Below, piece by piece: positions 16,358 to 24,104 of a stretch of DNA of 58,914 nt (its first letter is position 1; every line of letters starts with the position of its first letter). Origin of the DNA: Eubacteriales bacterium (GTDB lineage Bacteria > Bacillota > Clostridia > Lachnospirales > Lachnospiraceae); contig JAUNSC010000021.1 in the NCBI GenBank assembly GCA_030539395.1, positions 1 to 58,914 of the forward strand, read 5' to 3'. Below the pieces are notes generated by a model, which was given only the letters and a program-made list of their open reading frames with translations, was not told the DNA's origin and did not search any database. The translations under genes and the position numbers were made by a program.

Positions 16358-18176
16358 CTTCTTCCCTCATAACGTATTTATCCGCCTGATAATGAAATAA
16401 CTGCCTGTACAAATCACAGGTTTTTAATAATTCATCATGTTTACCCGATGCACAGATACGCCCATTTTCCATAACCATAATCTTATCTGCCAGAAAGACA
16501 TTGGATAAGCGGTGTGAAACAAACAATAATGACTGATCCCGACATTCCTTTTGGAGCGTCTGGAACAGTTCATATTCTCCCCGCGGATCCAGCGCAGCGG
16601 TAGGCTCATCCAAAACGAGTACAGAAGCATCCCGGTAAAACATCCTGGCAAGTGCGACTTTTTGATTCTGTCCTCCCGATAGTTCCACCCCTTTATCGCT
16701 GTATGCTCTTGTCAAACAGGTATCTTCTCCCTGGGGAAAGATTTGTACCAGCTTATCCGCTCCAGCCATGCGCATTGCACGCTCCTGTCTTGCTTTTGCG
16801 TCTTCATCCGGCTTCCCTATCTGCGAAATCCTGATATTCTCCCGCAATGTAAAAGCAAAATTTGATGCATTTTGAAAAAAACAACTGAACTGGCTTCTAA
16901 GGCTTTCCACATTATACTCCTGCATCGGCAGGCCGTTAATTAAAATCTCGCCTTTGTCAGGTTCATAAAAATGAAGCAGAAGTTTCAGTATCGTTGATTT
17001 TCCCGCACCATTTTCCCCTACGATACACAGCTTCTTTCCAGCCGGCAAACGAAAACTCACATTTTTCAGAACATATTTCTCCGTGCCCGGGTAACAAAAG
17101 CTGACATCTTGAAACTCAATATCGACCGGCTTACTTAATATTCTATTTCCTGATCTGAGTTTTTTGCAGACAAACTTTCTGAAATCACTGAAATGATCAA
17201 TTTTCAGCTTTTTCTCATAGAGCGCCATAAATGCTGATACAACAATCTGTAATCCGCCTGCCATTTGGGCCAGCATCCCGCTGTAAAGCGTAAAATCACC
17301 AATTGTATTTTCCCCCGCCAGCACAGACATCCCTACATGGGCCAATGCTGCTGTCGACAAAAATTCCGGAAGAATAGACAATAGCAGATTCCAGGCAAGC
17401 CGTTTTTTTGCAACGGAACGCTTTTGAAAAAAGTAATCACGCCACAGACTCTGATACTTATTGATGAGATATTTTCCTATGTTATACAGGCGTACTTCCT
17501 GTGCATAAGCACGTTCTGTGGCAGTCCTGTAGAAATACTGCATCTGCCGTTCTTCTCTGACATGATCCAGCCCCCAAAGATAAACTTTCTTTGTAAAACT
17601 GTATTCCGAAACAGCTTCCGGCACATAAAGAATCAATATCACAACCGTATAAAGCGGTGCGATCCCCGTCAGGAAAAAGACACAGCTGCAGACAGAGATG
17701 CCATAACTGATAATGGATATTCCGTCATATACTGCTCCAAGTATGGAATATATATCCCGCTTTACTGCTTCGAATGCGTCATAATATGCGGGATTATCAA
17801 AATACTCCAGTTCCATCTCTACAGCAGTCCGGGCCATTTCACATTCAATATACCGCATTAGCAGATCCTGCTGCATTGCGCTGGCGTAAGTTTCAATCTG
17901 TACGGACAGGAGCCGCAAAAGATACAGGCATAATAGAAAAAACATATACATAAAAAACACACCTGAAGGTCCGGAAACCTGGTCCTCGTTTCCGAATAAG
18001 TCCAGGATTTTCTTTGTGTTCCACGCCGTCGCTACAGGAATCAGCGCCGTTATAATTCTGGAGGACAGTTGAAGACATGTATATGTTTTTGAAGCCAGCC
18101 ACGATAGTGTCATGCAATATTTGAAACTGTTCCATACCTGTCTCAATTTGTGTTTATCCGATATTTCTTTTGTCAT
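16338..18176 (-). CDS. ABC transporter, permease fused to ATPase (peptide exporter type)
   Basis: 612 residues. About six membrane helices occupy residues 20-320, followed by an ATPase domain with Walker A GENGAGKST, Q-loop CFFQNASNFAF, signature LSGGQNQKVALARMFY, Walker B VLVLDEPTAALD and the switch His in FVSHRLSN. There is no N-terminal C39 peptidase, so leader cleavage must be done by another enzyme; the neighbouring subtilase is the natural candidate. The gene lies 196 bases after the precursor gene, with a long-range inverted repeat between them. Probable role: export of the matured Cys-rich peptide. Confidence 0.88.
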   Translation of the reverse strand: MTKEISDKHKLRQVWNSFKYCMTLSWLASKTYTCLQLSSRIITALIPVATAWNTKKILDLFGNEDQVSGPSGVFFMYMFFLLCLYLLRLLSVQIETYASAMQQDLLMRYIECEMARTAVEMELEYFDNPAYYDAFEAVKRDIYSILGAVYDGISIISYGISVCSCVFFLTGIAPLYTVVILILYVPEAVSEYSFTKKVYLWGLDHVREERQMQYFYRTATERAYAQEVRLYNIGKYLINKYQSLWRDYFFQKRSVAKKRLAWNLLLSILPEFLSTAALAHVGMSVLAGENTIGDFTLYSGMLAQMAGGLQIVVSAFMALYEKKLKIDHFSDFRKFVCKKLRSGNRILSKPVDIEFQDVSFCYPGTEKYVLKNVSFRLPAGKKLCIVGENGAGKSTILKLLLHFYEPDKGEILINGLPMQEYNVESLRSQFSCFFQNASNFAFTLRENIRISQIGKPDEDAKARQERAMRMAGADKLVQIFPQGEDTCLTRAYSDKGVELSGGQNQKVALARMFYRDASVLVLDEPTAALDPRGEYELFQTLQKECRDQSLLFVSHRLSNVFLADKIMVMENGRICASGKHDELLKTCDLYRQLFHYQADKYVMREEDEDSGH

Positions 18177-18273
18177 ACAAACCTCTCAGACATCGGGCTT
18201 TGTCATTTTGCCCATAACCCGCCTTTCAATTGTTATATTAAGGCAGCTCCTGTATAAATCCTTATAAATTGGG

Positions 18274-18334
18274 CAGGCTTCCCGCCTTTGGTACATATCT
18301 CTGGTACAGCTATGCACAAAAACCAGGAAGCCTG
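18274..18334 (-). other. Long-range inverted repeat between precursor and exporter genes
   Basis: Perfect 9-bp arms CAGGCTTCC (18274-18282) and GGAAGCCTG (18326-18334) around a 43-base loop that can itself fold. No T-run follows on the minus strand, so it is not a simple terminator. A structure here could stabilise or process the precursor mRNA and keep exporter and protease expression lower; this is inference. Confidence 0.45.
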
Positions 18335-18372
18335 TGTAAGACTTTGAGGCAAACAGCCATACAGGCTATTTA

Positions 18373-18555
18373 TCAATAAGTCAGGCTGGCATTTATAGAA
18401 GCAATATTCCTGCCACTTGCAGAGTCACTTACGCGTACGAAATCTCTTGGAGAACTTGCGCAGCTACAACTGCCTGCCACACATTCGCAAGTGCAGGCAT
18501 ACAATTCCATTGTACTCTGTCTTAAATTTGACTGCTTCTTCAATGTCTTTTTCAT
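18373..18555 (-). CDS. Cys-rich RiPP precursor, CLI_3235 (TIGR04065)-like
   Basis: 60 residues with a strong AAAGGAGG ribosome binding site. A basic leader of about 18 residues (MKKTLKKQSNLRQSTMEL) precedes the core YACTCECVAGSCSCASS, with Cys at 21, 23, 25, 30 and 32 (CxCxCx4CxC). A Cys-free, Ser/Asn-rich tail runs to residue 60. The MKK...ME.YAC.C start and Cys pattern match what I know of CLI_3235-class bacteriocin precursors, whose maturase is CcpM. It is followed on the plus-coordinate side by the acyl-carrier-related gene 21 bases away. The product and modification are unknown; thioether or other Cys crosslinks would fit a radical SAM/SPASM enzyme. Confidence 0.85.
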   Translation of the reverse strand: MKKTLKKQSNLRQSTMELYACTCECVAGSCSCASSPRDFVRVSDSASGRNIASINASLTY

Positions 18556-18576
18556 ATTACGTTTCCTCCTTTCTCA

Positions 18577-18837
18577 CTATTTTACCAATTGAAGCAGATG
18601 CTCCAAAATATGGTTATATGTATCAAATGTCCCGCTGGTTATTACATTAGCCGGAACCTGAATCTGAAATGCTTCTTCTATTTTGAACAGCGCCGCTAAC
18701 AGTTCACGTGCATTCATTTTTACCCTGCCACCAAATAATTTTGCATCTCTTAATCCAGTTTCCGATTGAAAATCAATTCCTGTCATTTCCCAAAAAATCT
18801 CTGCCGCCTGATGATCTGCTTTTTCATACGTCCACAT
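18577..18837 (-). CDS. Peptide maturation system acyl carrier-related protein (TIGR04067-like)
   Basis: 86 residues, with GGAGG seven bases before the ATG. The second half, ARELLAALFKIEEAFQIQVP, resembles the helix II/III region of acyl carrier proteins. The sequence before it, LFGGRVKMNA, stands where the phosphopantetheine DSL motif would be expected, and no obvious DSL is present. The protein fits the small acyl-carrier-related member of the CLI_3235/CcpM gene set by size and position directly before the precursor. Whether it is ever modified is doubtful. A partner or scaffold role for the precursor is the simplest guess. Confidence 0.7.
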   Translation of the reverse strand: MWTYEKADHQAAEIFWEMTGIDFQSETGLRDAKLFGGRVKMNARELLAALFKIEEAFQIQVPANVITSGTFDTYNHILEHLLQLVK

Positions 18838-18858
18838 ACCAATACCTCCATCGCCATG

Positions 18859-19920
18859 TTAAGACAGGACATCCCGAATGAGAATCGCAGCCTTTTTTGC
18901 AGAGTCCTTATCCTGCATATTATAAATATTTCTGGGCTCATAAAAGTCTTTTTTTCTGTCTATATATTTTCTGTCTATAGATACAAGATGCCGCTTTCGC
19001 TTTTCAAAAAAATCCTGTGTGTCGGGCACAGCCGCAGCAATATGGCAGCATACGGTATGAAATCCCAGCCTGTGCGTCACATCTGATTTAATATCATCAT
19101 ATTCTCCGGAAAACTGGGGATTGTAGGCCATGCACATAACCGCGGCATCACAGGAGACGGCAAAAGAAATCTCATAGGCCAGTATGCCAAAATTATTATC
19201 ATCGATCTCATTAAACGGGAAAACTCCGCCCGGAATTCCCACTATGATTAAATCAGGGCGCTCCCTGCATTCTACCGCTTTTATAAAATGATTATATTTT
19301 ATTATCTTCTCTGATTCACTGTACCTGTTGCTGAACATAAAACCGGGAATAGAATACATCCCCAGCAGATCACTGTCCAGTCTGGAAGCGACAGAAGCGA
19401 CTTTGTATCCCATATCCATAAACTGCCTGCGAAGTGCTATTTGGACCGCCAGTTTATCTACGCCTGTTTCCAAGCCGTACACTGCCAAAACAGGTGTGTT
19501 TATTCTATGTATACAATATGGCCCGCTGCTTCGGACCTCCAGAGTCTGTCTGACCGGCGTAATGTTCTGCCCGTGAGGTATCATTTGAACGCTTTTATCA
19601 AAGGATATTGCATCATTATATCTTGTAAAAATTATTTTTTTACCCTTTGCAATTGCCTCTGACAGCCGCTCTTTCAATAGCGTTTCCGGTAAAGCATCTT
19701 TTTCATCATCCACAAACCATACCGCTGTACACTCCTCCAGAGCCCTGGAAAAATCGCTTAAAACAGTAAGATATTTTTCTCCGCATGCTATTTCCCCGCC
19801 TTCCAATCCCCATCCCTTCGGACTGACTAAAGCGGTAATCCTATTATTTCCTATTAAATCAGAGTTTAAAACATAAGGCTCATATGCCCTGCAATAGGGA
19901 TAAATCATTATTTCTTCCAA
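18859..19920 (-). CDS. Peptide maturation system protein, TIGR04066-like
   Basis: 353 residues. It starts at TTG (19920), eight bases after GGGAGG; an ATG four codons in (19908) is the alternative. The N terminus MIYPYCRAYEPYVLNSDLIG and the middle AVYGLETGVDKLAVQIALRR followed by RPDLIIVGIPGGVFPFNE recall the P-loop-less, nucleotide-binding-like fold of the TIGR04066 proteins found only beside CcpM maturases. No catalytic motif is evident. It lies 21 bases after the radical SAM gene and 21 before the acyl-carrier-related gene, so it belongs to the operon. Function unknown. Confidence 0.72.
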   Translation of the reverse strand: MEEIMIYPYCRAYEPYVLNSDLIGNNRITALVSPKGWGLEGGEIACGEKYLTVLSDFSRALEECTAVWFVDDEKDALPETLLKERLSEAIAKGKKIIFTRYNDAISFDKSVQMIPHGQNITPVRQTLEVRSSGPYCIHRINTPVLAVYGLETGVDKLAVQIALRRQFMDMGYKVASVASRLDSDLLGMYSIPGFMFSNRYSESEKIIKYNHFIKAVECRERPDLIIVGIPGGVFPFNEIDDNNFGILAYEISFAVSCDAAVMCMAYNPQFSGEYDDIKSDVTHRLGFHTVCCHIAAAVPDTQDFFEKRKRHLVSIDRKYIDRKKDFYEPRNIYNMQDKDSAKKAAILIRDVLS

Positions 19921-19941
19921 AATTATTGCCTCCCGGTTCCG

Positions 19942-21366
19942 TTAATCTAACTCATAATCGTAGCCTAATTCCCGCAATACAAGATAATCCTTCAGATTTT
20001 CTTCCGCGTTATACCGGCTGCTTCCACAGGCCTCTAATATTTTTTGTTCTGATATATTTTTCCCGTCATCCGCCTGAGCAACACAGATGCTGCAGAACAT
20101 ATAAGCCCAGCAATTCCTGCACCTGCCGGATGTCACCTTTTCAATATTAAGTATTTTCAGCGCCTTTTCCAAATCTATTCCCGTATCAATATGTCCCATA
20201 TATGCTGCCCGTGAACTTTCGCTTACCCTTTCGCACGGATACAGTTTTCCTTCAGCGGTAACAAAAAGTTTTCTGACTCCCGGCAGGCACGGACCTCCCC
20301 GATGGGATTTTTCAGGAACCTCGCTGCGGTTTACTCTCTCCAGCGCCGAACCGATTCTTTTAAATTCCCTAAAATGATTGCGCATAACCGGAGATATATC
20401 TTTTTCTTCTAAACGCCCCAGTTTCCATAACAATACTTTAAATTTTTCATATTCATATTCCAGAATAAAATTCCCAGCCGTTCTCATTTGTGTTTTTGCA
20501 TTTACAGGATTCACCAGAGTAGATGAAAATTCGGAATCTCTGACAATGTGATTTGATAACGTAAAATTCACCACTTCATTTAACGGATTCTCCGAATCAA
20601 GCACCGTATTAAAGCTGATATTTTTTTGAAAATAATCCGGATACTGTTTTTTCAGATTACTCAAATTTTTAAACAGCGTGTCAAAAGAACCTTTTTCTGA
20701 ATTCGCAAATTTACGGTGTCTGTTGTGGAAATTTTCCGGCCCGTCAAGACTTATAAGCAATGAAAAATCATTCCTGACCAGAAACTCATATTTTTCCTCC
20801 GTCAATAGGGTTCCGTTTGTAGTAAAGCTATAGCTGATCCGCTTTCCCTCTCCCGCATGTTTTGCATATTCAACACACTCTTTTATTAAATCAAAGGCAA
20901 GCAGCGGCTCTCCGCCATAAAAACTGATTGCCAGGGAAGTAACATCCCTTGAATGCATGACTGCATAATCAATTGCTTTTTTGGCAGTTTCCAATGACAT
21001 CTTTTTATTCGCATGCCCCCGGTTCTCGTAATTGCCCGAATATACGCAATATTCACACCGCAAATTACATTGCTGTGTGACCTGCAAAGTAATCTGTCCC
21101 AGATTGTGATTTATAAGGGACTCATAATATTCTGTCACCGGATTTTGTGAAACCTGAACGTGTTTATCCTTTAAATACCCCTTTTCTTTTAACCCATCTA
21201 TGCAGGCAGCTATTTGTGCTTTATTCTCCGCCCCTGCTTCACCATTTAAATAATGGTATACTTCTCCCGGGATTTCTAAAATCTCATTGCAATTCACATC
21301 ATAAATATAGTATCCCAATGGAGTTTTCAGCAGATGTATAAACGGTTTTTTTATTATCTCTTCCAT
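19942..21366 (-). CDS. ccpM: Radical SAM/SPASM Cys-rich peptide maturase (CcpM-like)
   Basis: 474 residues. Residues 1-70 form an RRE/PqqD-like region (TPLGYYIYDVNCNEILEI). The radical SAM cluster motif CxxxCxxC is at Cys100, Cys104, Cys107 (QQCNLRCEYCVYSG), followed by SFYGGEPLL. The C-terminal SPASM domain binds auxiliary Fe-S clusters through GPCLPG, LYPCERV and CRNCWAYMFCSIC. Such enzymes make thioether or carbon crosslinks in RiPP precursors. Its ribosome binding site (GGAAGGGTGAGG) is formed by the last codons and stop of the upstream FtsX permease gene, so the two are translationally coupled. Naming follows CcpM (TIGR04068); an HMM search would settle it. Confidence 0.85.
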   Translation of the reverse strand: MEEIIKKPFIHLLKTPLGYYIYDVNCNEILEIPGEVYHYLNGEAGAENKAQIAACIDGLKEKGYLKDKHVQVSQNPVTEYYESLINHNLGQITLQVTQQCNLRCEYCVYSGNYENRGHANKKMSLETAKKAIDYAVMHSRDVTSLAISFYGGEPLLAFDLIKECVEYAKHAGEGKRISYSFTTNGTLLTEEKYEFLVRNDFSLLISLDGPENFHNRHRKFANSEKGSFDTLFKNLSNLKKQYPDYFQKNISFNTVLDSENPLNEVVNFTLSNHIVRDSEFSSTLVNPVNAKTQMRTAGNFILEYEYEKFKVLLWKLGRLEEKDISPVMRNHFREFKRIGSALERVNRSEVPEKSHRGGPCLPGVRKLFVTAEGKLYPCERVSESSRAAYMGHIDTGIDLEKALKILNIEKVTSGRCRNCWAYMFCSICVAQADDGKNISEQKILEACGSSRYNAEENLKDYLVLRELGYDYELD

Positions 21367-21370
21367 GCCC

Positions 21371-23248
21371 TCACCCTTCCTTACGTTCAGAAAAAAGCTT
21401 CATGGGTTCATACTGCAGGCTCCTGTTCATTTTACGGGATGATATCCAGTAACCAAACAGGATTGCCAAAGCGGCGCAGCATACCCCTGTCAGCACAGAC
21501 ACGCTTACGGGATAACTCTCAGTCACCTCGTTCTCCAGTGTGACATCCTGCATCACACTGTAGGAGCGGTCATAGTAATTGCGGTCCAGACTCTTTGCAG
21601 AAATGTTCCGTGAGAGAAAGCTTCCGCTTATGGAACCCGCAATGCTTCCCAGAATTATCAGAATCATCAGTCCGGACAGAAGCGACCTCCTGCACTGCTT
21701 TTTCGTCATTCCCAGAGACCGTTCAATGGCTGTCCGCTCCTTCTGCTTTGTGATAAACAGGTTCGTAAAGAACAGGATCAATATAGCGGTCACGATCACT
21801 CCCACCGAAAGTACCATCAGGGACAGGTTTCTCATATTCCGAAGTCCGGCCTGCAGCTCTGTATATCCCATATCATAAAACGTAAACTCCAGTTCCGAAA
21901 TCCCCTGCTGATTCCATCTGGTCAAAAAGGTATCAATAGTTCCGTTTGGAATCTCAAAGGAAGTGTTCATATCCCTCATGGCGCCAAAAGCAACAATATT
22001 GCATTCGTCCCGATGCTCGATTGAGTTCACGGGCACCACCAGTTCCCCCTGCCCCATTGTCTGATTCGCCAAACTCGGCGTATCCACCACATCATAAATA
22101 CCAACCACCGTGTATTCACTCGCTTCAAAGGGTTCCAGCGTGCGGTTATCCGTCCCGGTAAGACTGAAATTACCACCACCGCCATAACGATTAAAATTCA
22201 CATATCCTGCCCGGTCAGCATTCGTATAATAAAGGCGCACCGTGATGGCATCTCCCAGCCCCAACTGATTATCCTGCATAAAATCCAGGGGTGCAAGACA
22301 TACCTTTTCCCCCGCCTGGTATTCCTCCTCACTGATGTCTCTTCCCTGGCAGATACGGGCAGTCCCATCATAGAAGGGAAGAATCAGCTTTGTCTTCTTT
22401 GTCCCTGTGACCGGCTGAGAATTTCTCATGTATCCCGGTTTATCTGCCACGGATAACATTCTTTTCCCGATTTCTGTCTCGTAAAAGTCCTCCGACACCT
22501 CAAAATACGTTTTTTCCACCTGAAGGGGGTCCGGTACCGCCGTCCCGTCCTGCTGATATAAAGTAAGCGAAATATCGTTTCCGGAATATTCATACGGAGA
22601 CTCCCCCGTATCACTTTTTGATTCCACCACAGCTCCATGGGGCCTCGCTGTGCTCATCCCCGCCGGGCCTATATATGCAACATAAGTTTTGTCCTTATAC
22701 ATCTTCTCCGGATCCGGATTTTCATGGTCACAGAACCACAGCTTCTGCCCTTCGTGAAAGAAACTGACTCCCTCTCCCAGTACCTTTCTGACCTCAATCT
22801 GTACGGCTTCCTCAGGCACACAATCCTCCAGAGGGGAAAACTCTATCACGCCGGTCGATCCCGGATTTGTGCCTGCTGCGCTCTCAGAAGGATGCACATA
22901 TTCCGGAGTATACGAACCGTAATAGGAGCGTTTTTCCGGCCCGGAAAGATAGTCCGCCCCCTCAAAGAGCAGTTCCGACACCGGTATATAACGGTCATAT
23001 TCTGACCGGTTCCATATCACATATTCTTTTCTTTCAGCGTCCCAGACAAGATTTCTGGAAATGGAAGAAGCCTTTTGTTTTACGGTAGCAATTGTCATGA
23101 ACTTATTTTCATAAGAGGCCATGGACTTCTTATTTACAAGCCACAGATTTGCCCCGAATGCCGTCAGAAATGCCGCAAGAACCAGCAAAATCAAAAACAG
23201 GATGGTCCGTACCGGCGTCCTCAGCATCTGCTTTAAACTGTTTTTCAT
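21371..23248 (-). CDS. FtsX/MacB-type ABC transporter permease
   Basis: 625 residues. One N-terminal membrane helix (residues about 12-34) is followed by a large extracytoplasmic domain (40-460). Three C-terminal helices form the FtsX core, with LSLMVLSVGVIVTAILILFF, the KQKERTAIERSLGMTKKQ coupling segment and a last helix near 590-610. MacB-like permeases move peptides or transmit mechanical force rather than importing solutes. The start overlaps the ATPase gene by four bases and the end is coupled to the maturase gene. It probably works with the ATPase and the permease at 24.1-25.3 kb in export of, or immunity to, the peptide (inference). Confidence 0.85.
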   Translation of the reverse strand: MKNSLKQMLRTPVRTILFLILLVLAAFLTAFGANLWLVNKKSMASYENKFMTIATVKQKASSISRNLVWDAERKEYVIWNRSEYDRYIPVSELLFEGADYLSGPEKRSYYGSYTPEYVHPSESAAGTNPGSTGVIEFSPLEDCVPEEAVQIEVRKVLGEGVSFFHEGQKLWFCDHENPDPEKMYKDKTYVAYIGPAGMSTARPHGAVVESKSDTGESPYEYSGNDISLTLYQQDGTAVPDPLQVEKTYFEVSEDFYETEIGKRMLSVADKPGYMRNSQPVTGTKKTKLILPFYDGTARICQGRDISEEEYQAGEKVCLAPLDFMQDNQLGLGDAITVRLYYTNADRAGYVNFNRYGGGGNFSLTGTDNRTLEPFEASEYTVVGIYDVVDTPSLANQTMGQGELVVPVNSIEHRDECNIVAFGAMRDMNTSFEIPNGTIDTFLTRWNQQGISELEFTFYDMGYTELQAGLRNMRNLSLMVLSVGVIVTAILILFFTNLFITKQKERTAIERSLGMTKKQCRRSLLSGLMILIILGSIAGSISGSFLSRNISAKSLDRNYYDRSYSVMQDVTLENEVTESYPVSVSVLTGVCCAALAILFGYWISSRKMNRSLQYEPMKLFSERKEG

Positions 23249-23925
23249 CTGCTCTCCTCCCCTGATAATACGCCGTCCGACATCCAGAAGACTACGTCAC
23301 TTTCTTTGGAAACATTTTCATTATGCGTCACAACAATCACCGCATAACCGTCTTCATGGGCCATTTTTTTCAGCAGCTTCACGATCACTTCTTCATTATG
23401 ACTGTCCAGATTTCCGGTAGGCTCATCTGCCAGGAGAATCTTTCCGCCGCATGCCATGGCACGGGCAATTGCCACCCTCTGCTGTTCGCCGCCGCTTAAC
23501 ATGCCCGGATATCTGGAACCCATCTCTTCTGAGATTCCCACTTTTGCAAGGAATTCCTTTGCCCGCTCTTTCGTCTGCTTTGCATCCATATGCTTTAACT
23601 GCATCGGCAGCATGACATTCTCTTTCACAGTCAGAAGCGGAAAAAGATGGAAAGCCTGATAAACAATGGCCGCCTGCTCCATCCGGTACCGGTCACGGTC
23701 AATGGTACGCATCTCCCTGCCTTCTATGTACAGATTTCCCTTCTCAGGTATGTCCAGCCCTGCCAGCAGTGAAAGAAAGGTACTTTTTCCGCTGCCGGAT
23801 TTTCCCATGATCGCATACATTTTTCCCGCTTCAAACGAGCAGGTAACATCCTTAAGCGCCTGTGTCTTCTGATATTTTGTCTGATAAACATAACTGACAT
23901 GCTGTGCCTCGATCATCTTTGTCAT
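23245..23925 (-). CDS. ABC transporter ATPase of the MacB/LolD type
   Basis: 226 residues from the ATG at 23923-23925, which has GGAAGGAGAAGG just upstream; the open frame continues up into a repeat element, but that extension is not coding. Walker A is GKSGSGKST, signature [14 protein letters not shown], Walker [13 protein letters not shown], and the switch His is in VVTHNE. It energises the flanking FtsX permeases. It overlaps the downstream permease by four bases. Confidence 0.92.
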   Translation of the reverse strand: MTKMIEAQHVSYVYQTKYQKTQALKDVTCSFEAGKMYAIMGKSGSGKSTFLSLLAGLDIPEKGNLYIEGREMRTIDRDRYRMEQAAIVYQAFHLFPLLTVKENVMLPMQLKHMDAKQTKERAKEFLAKVGISEEMGSRYPGMLSGGEQQRVAIARAMACGGKILLADEPTGNLDSHNEEVIVKLLKKMAHEDGYAVIVVTHNENVSKESDVVFWMSDGVLSGEESR

Positions 23926-24006
23926 ATCCTTCTCCTTCCTCATTTCCCACAGGGTTGTGAGCGCATTGCGCAAAGCGGTCTCTAAACCAGTTTTGACACC
24001 TGAATC

Positions 24007-24104
24007 AATTGATGTTGGGGTCAAAAGTATTTGACCCCATGATGCCTTCGGATTTTTCATGCAAGCATGAAAATCATGACCTTTTGACCCTGGTATCATC
24101 AATT
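24007..24104 (-). repeat. 98-bp repeat element with imperfect terminal inverted repeats
   Basis: The ends are AATTGATG (24007) and CATCAATT (to 24104), with GGGTCAAAAG-type arms just inside both. Inside are a perfect hairpin GGGGTCAAAAGTATTTGACC(CC) at 24017-24038 and a 20-bp near-palindrome TTTTCATGCAAGCATGAAAA at 24054-24073. It lies between two genes of one operon and resembles a MITE or REP-like dispersed element. Its left-hand strand reads through as an open frame containing MIPGSKGHDFHA. A degenerate relative is at 39.34 kb. The TGA in its end is the stop codon of the permease that precedes it. Confidence 0.65.
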
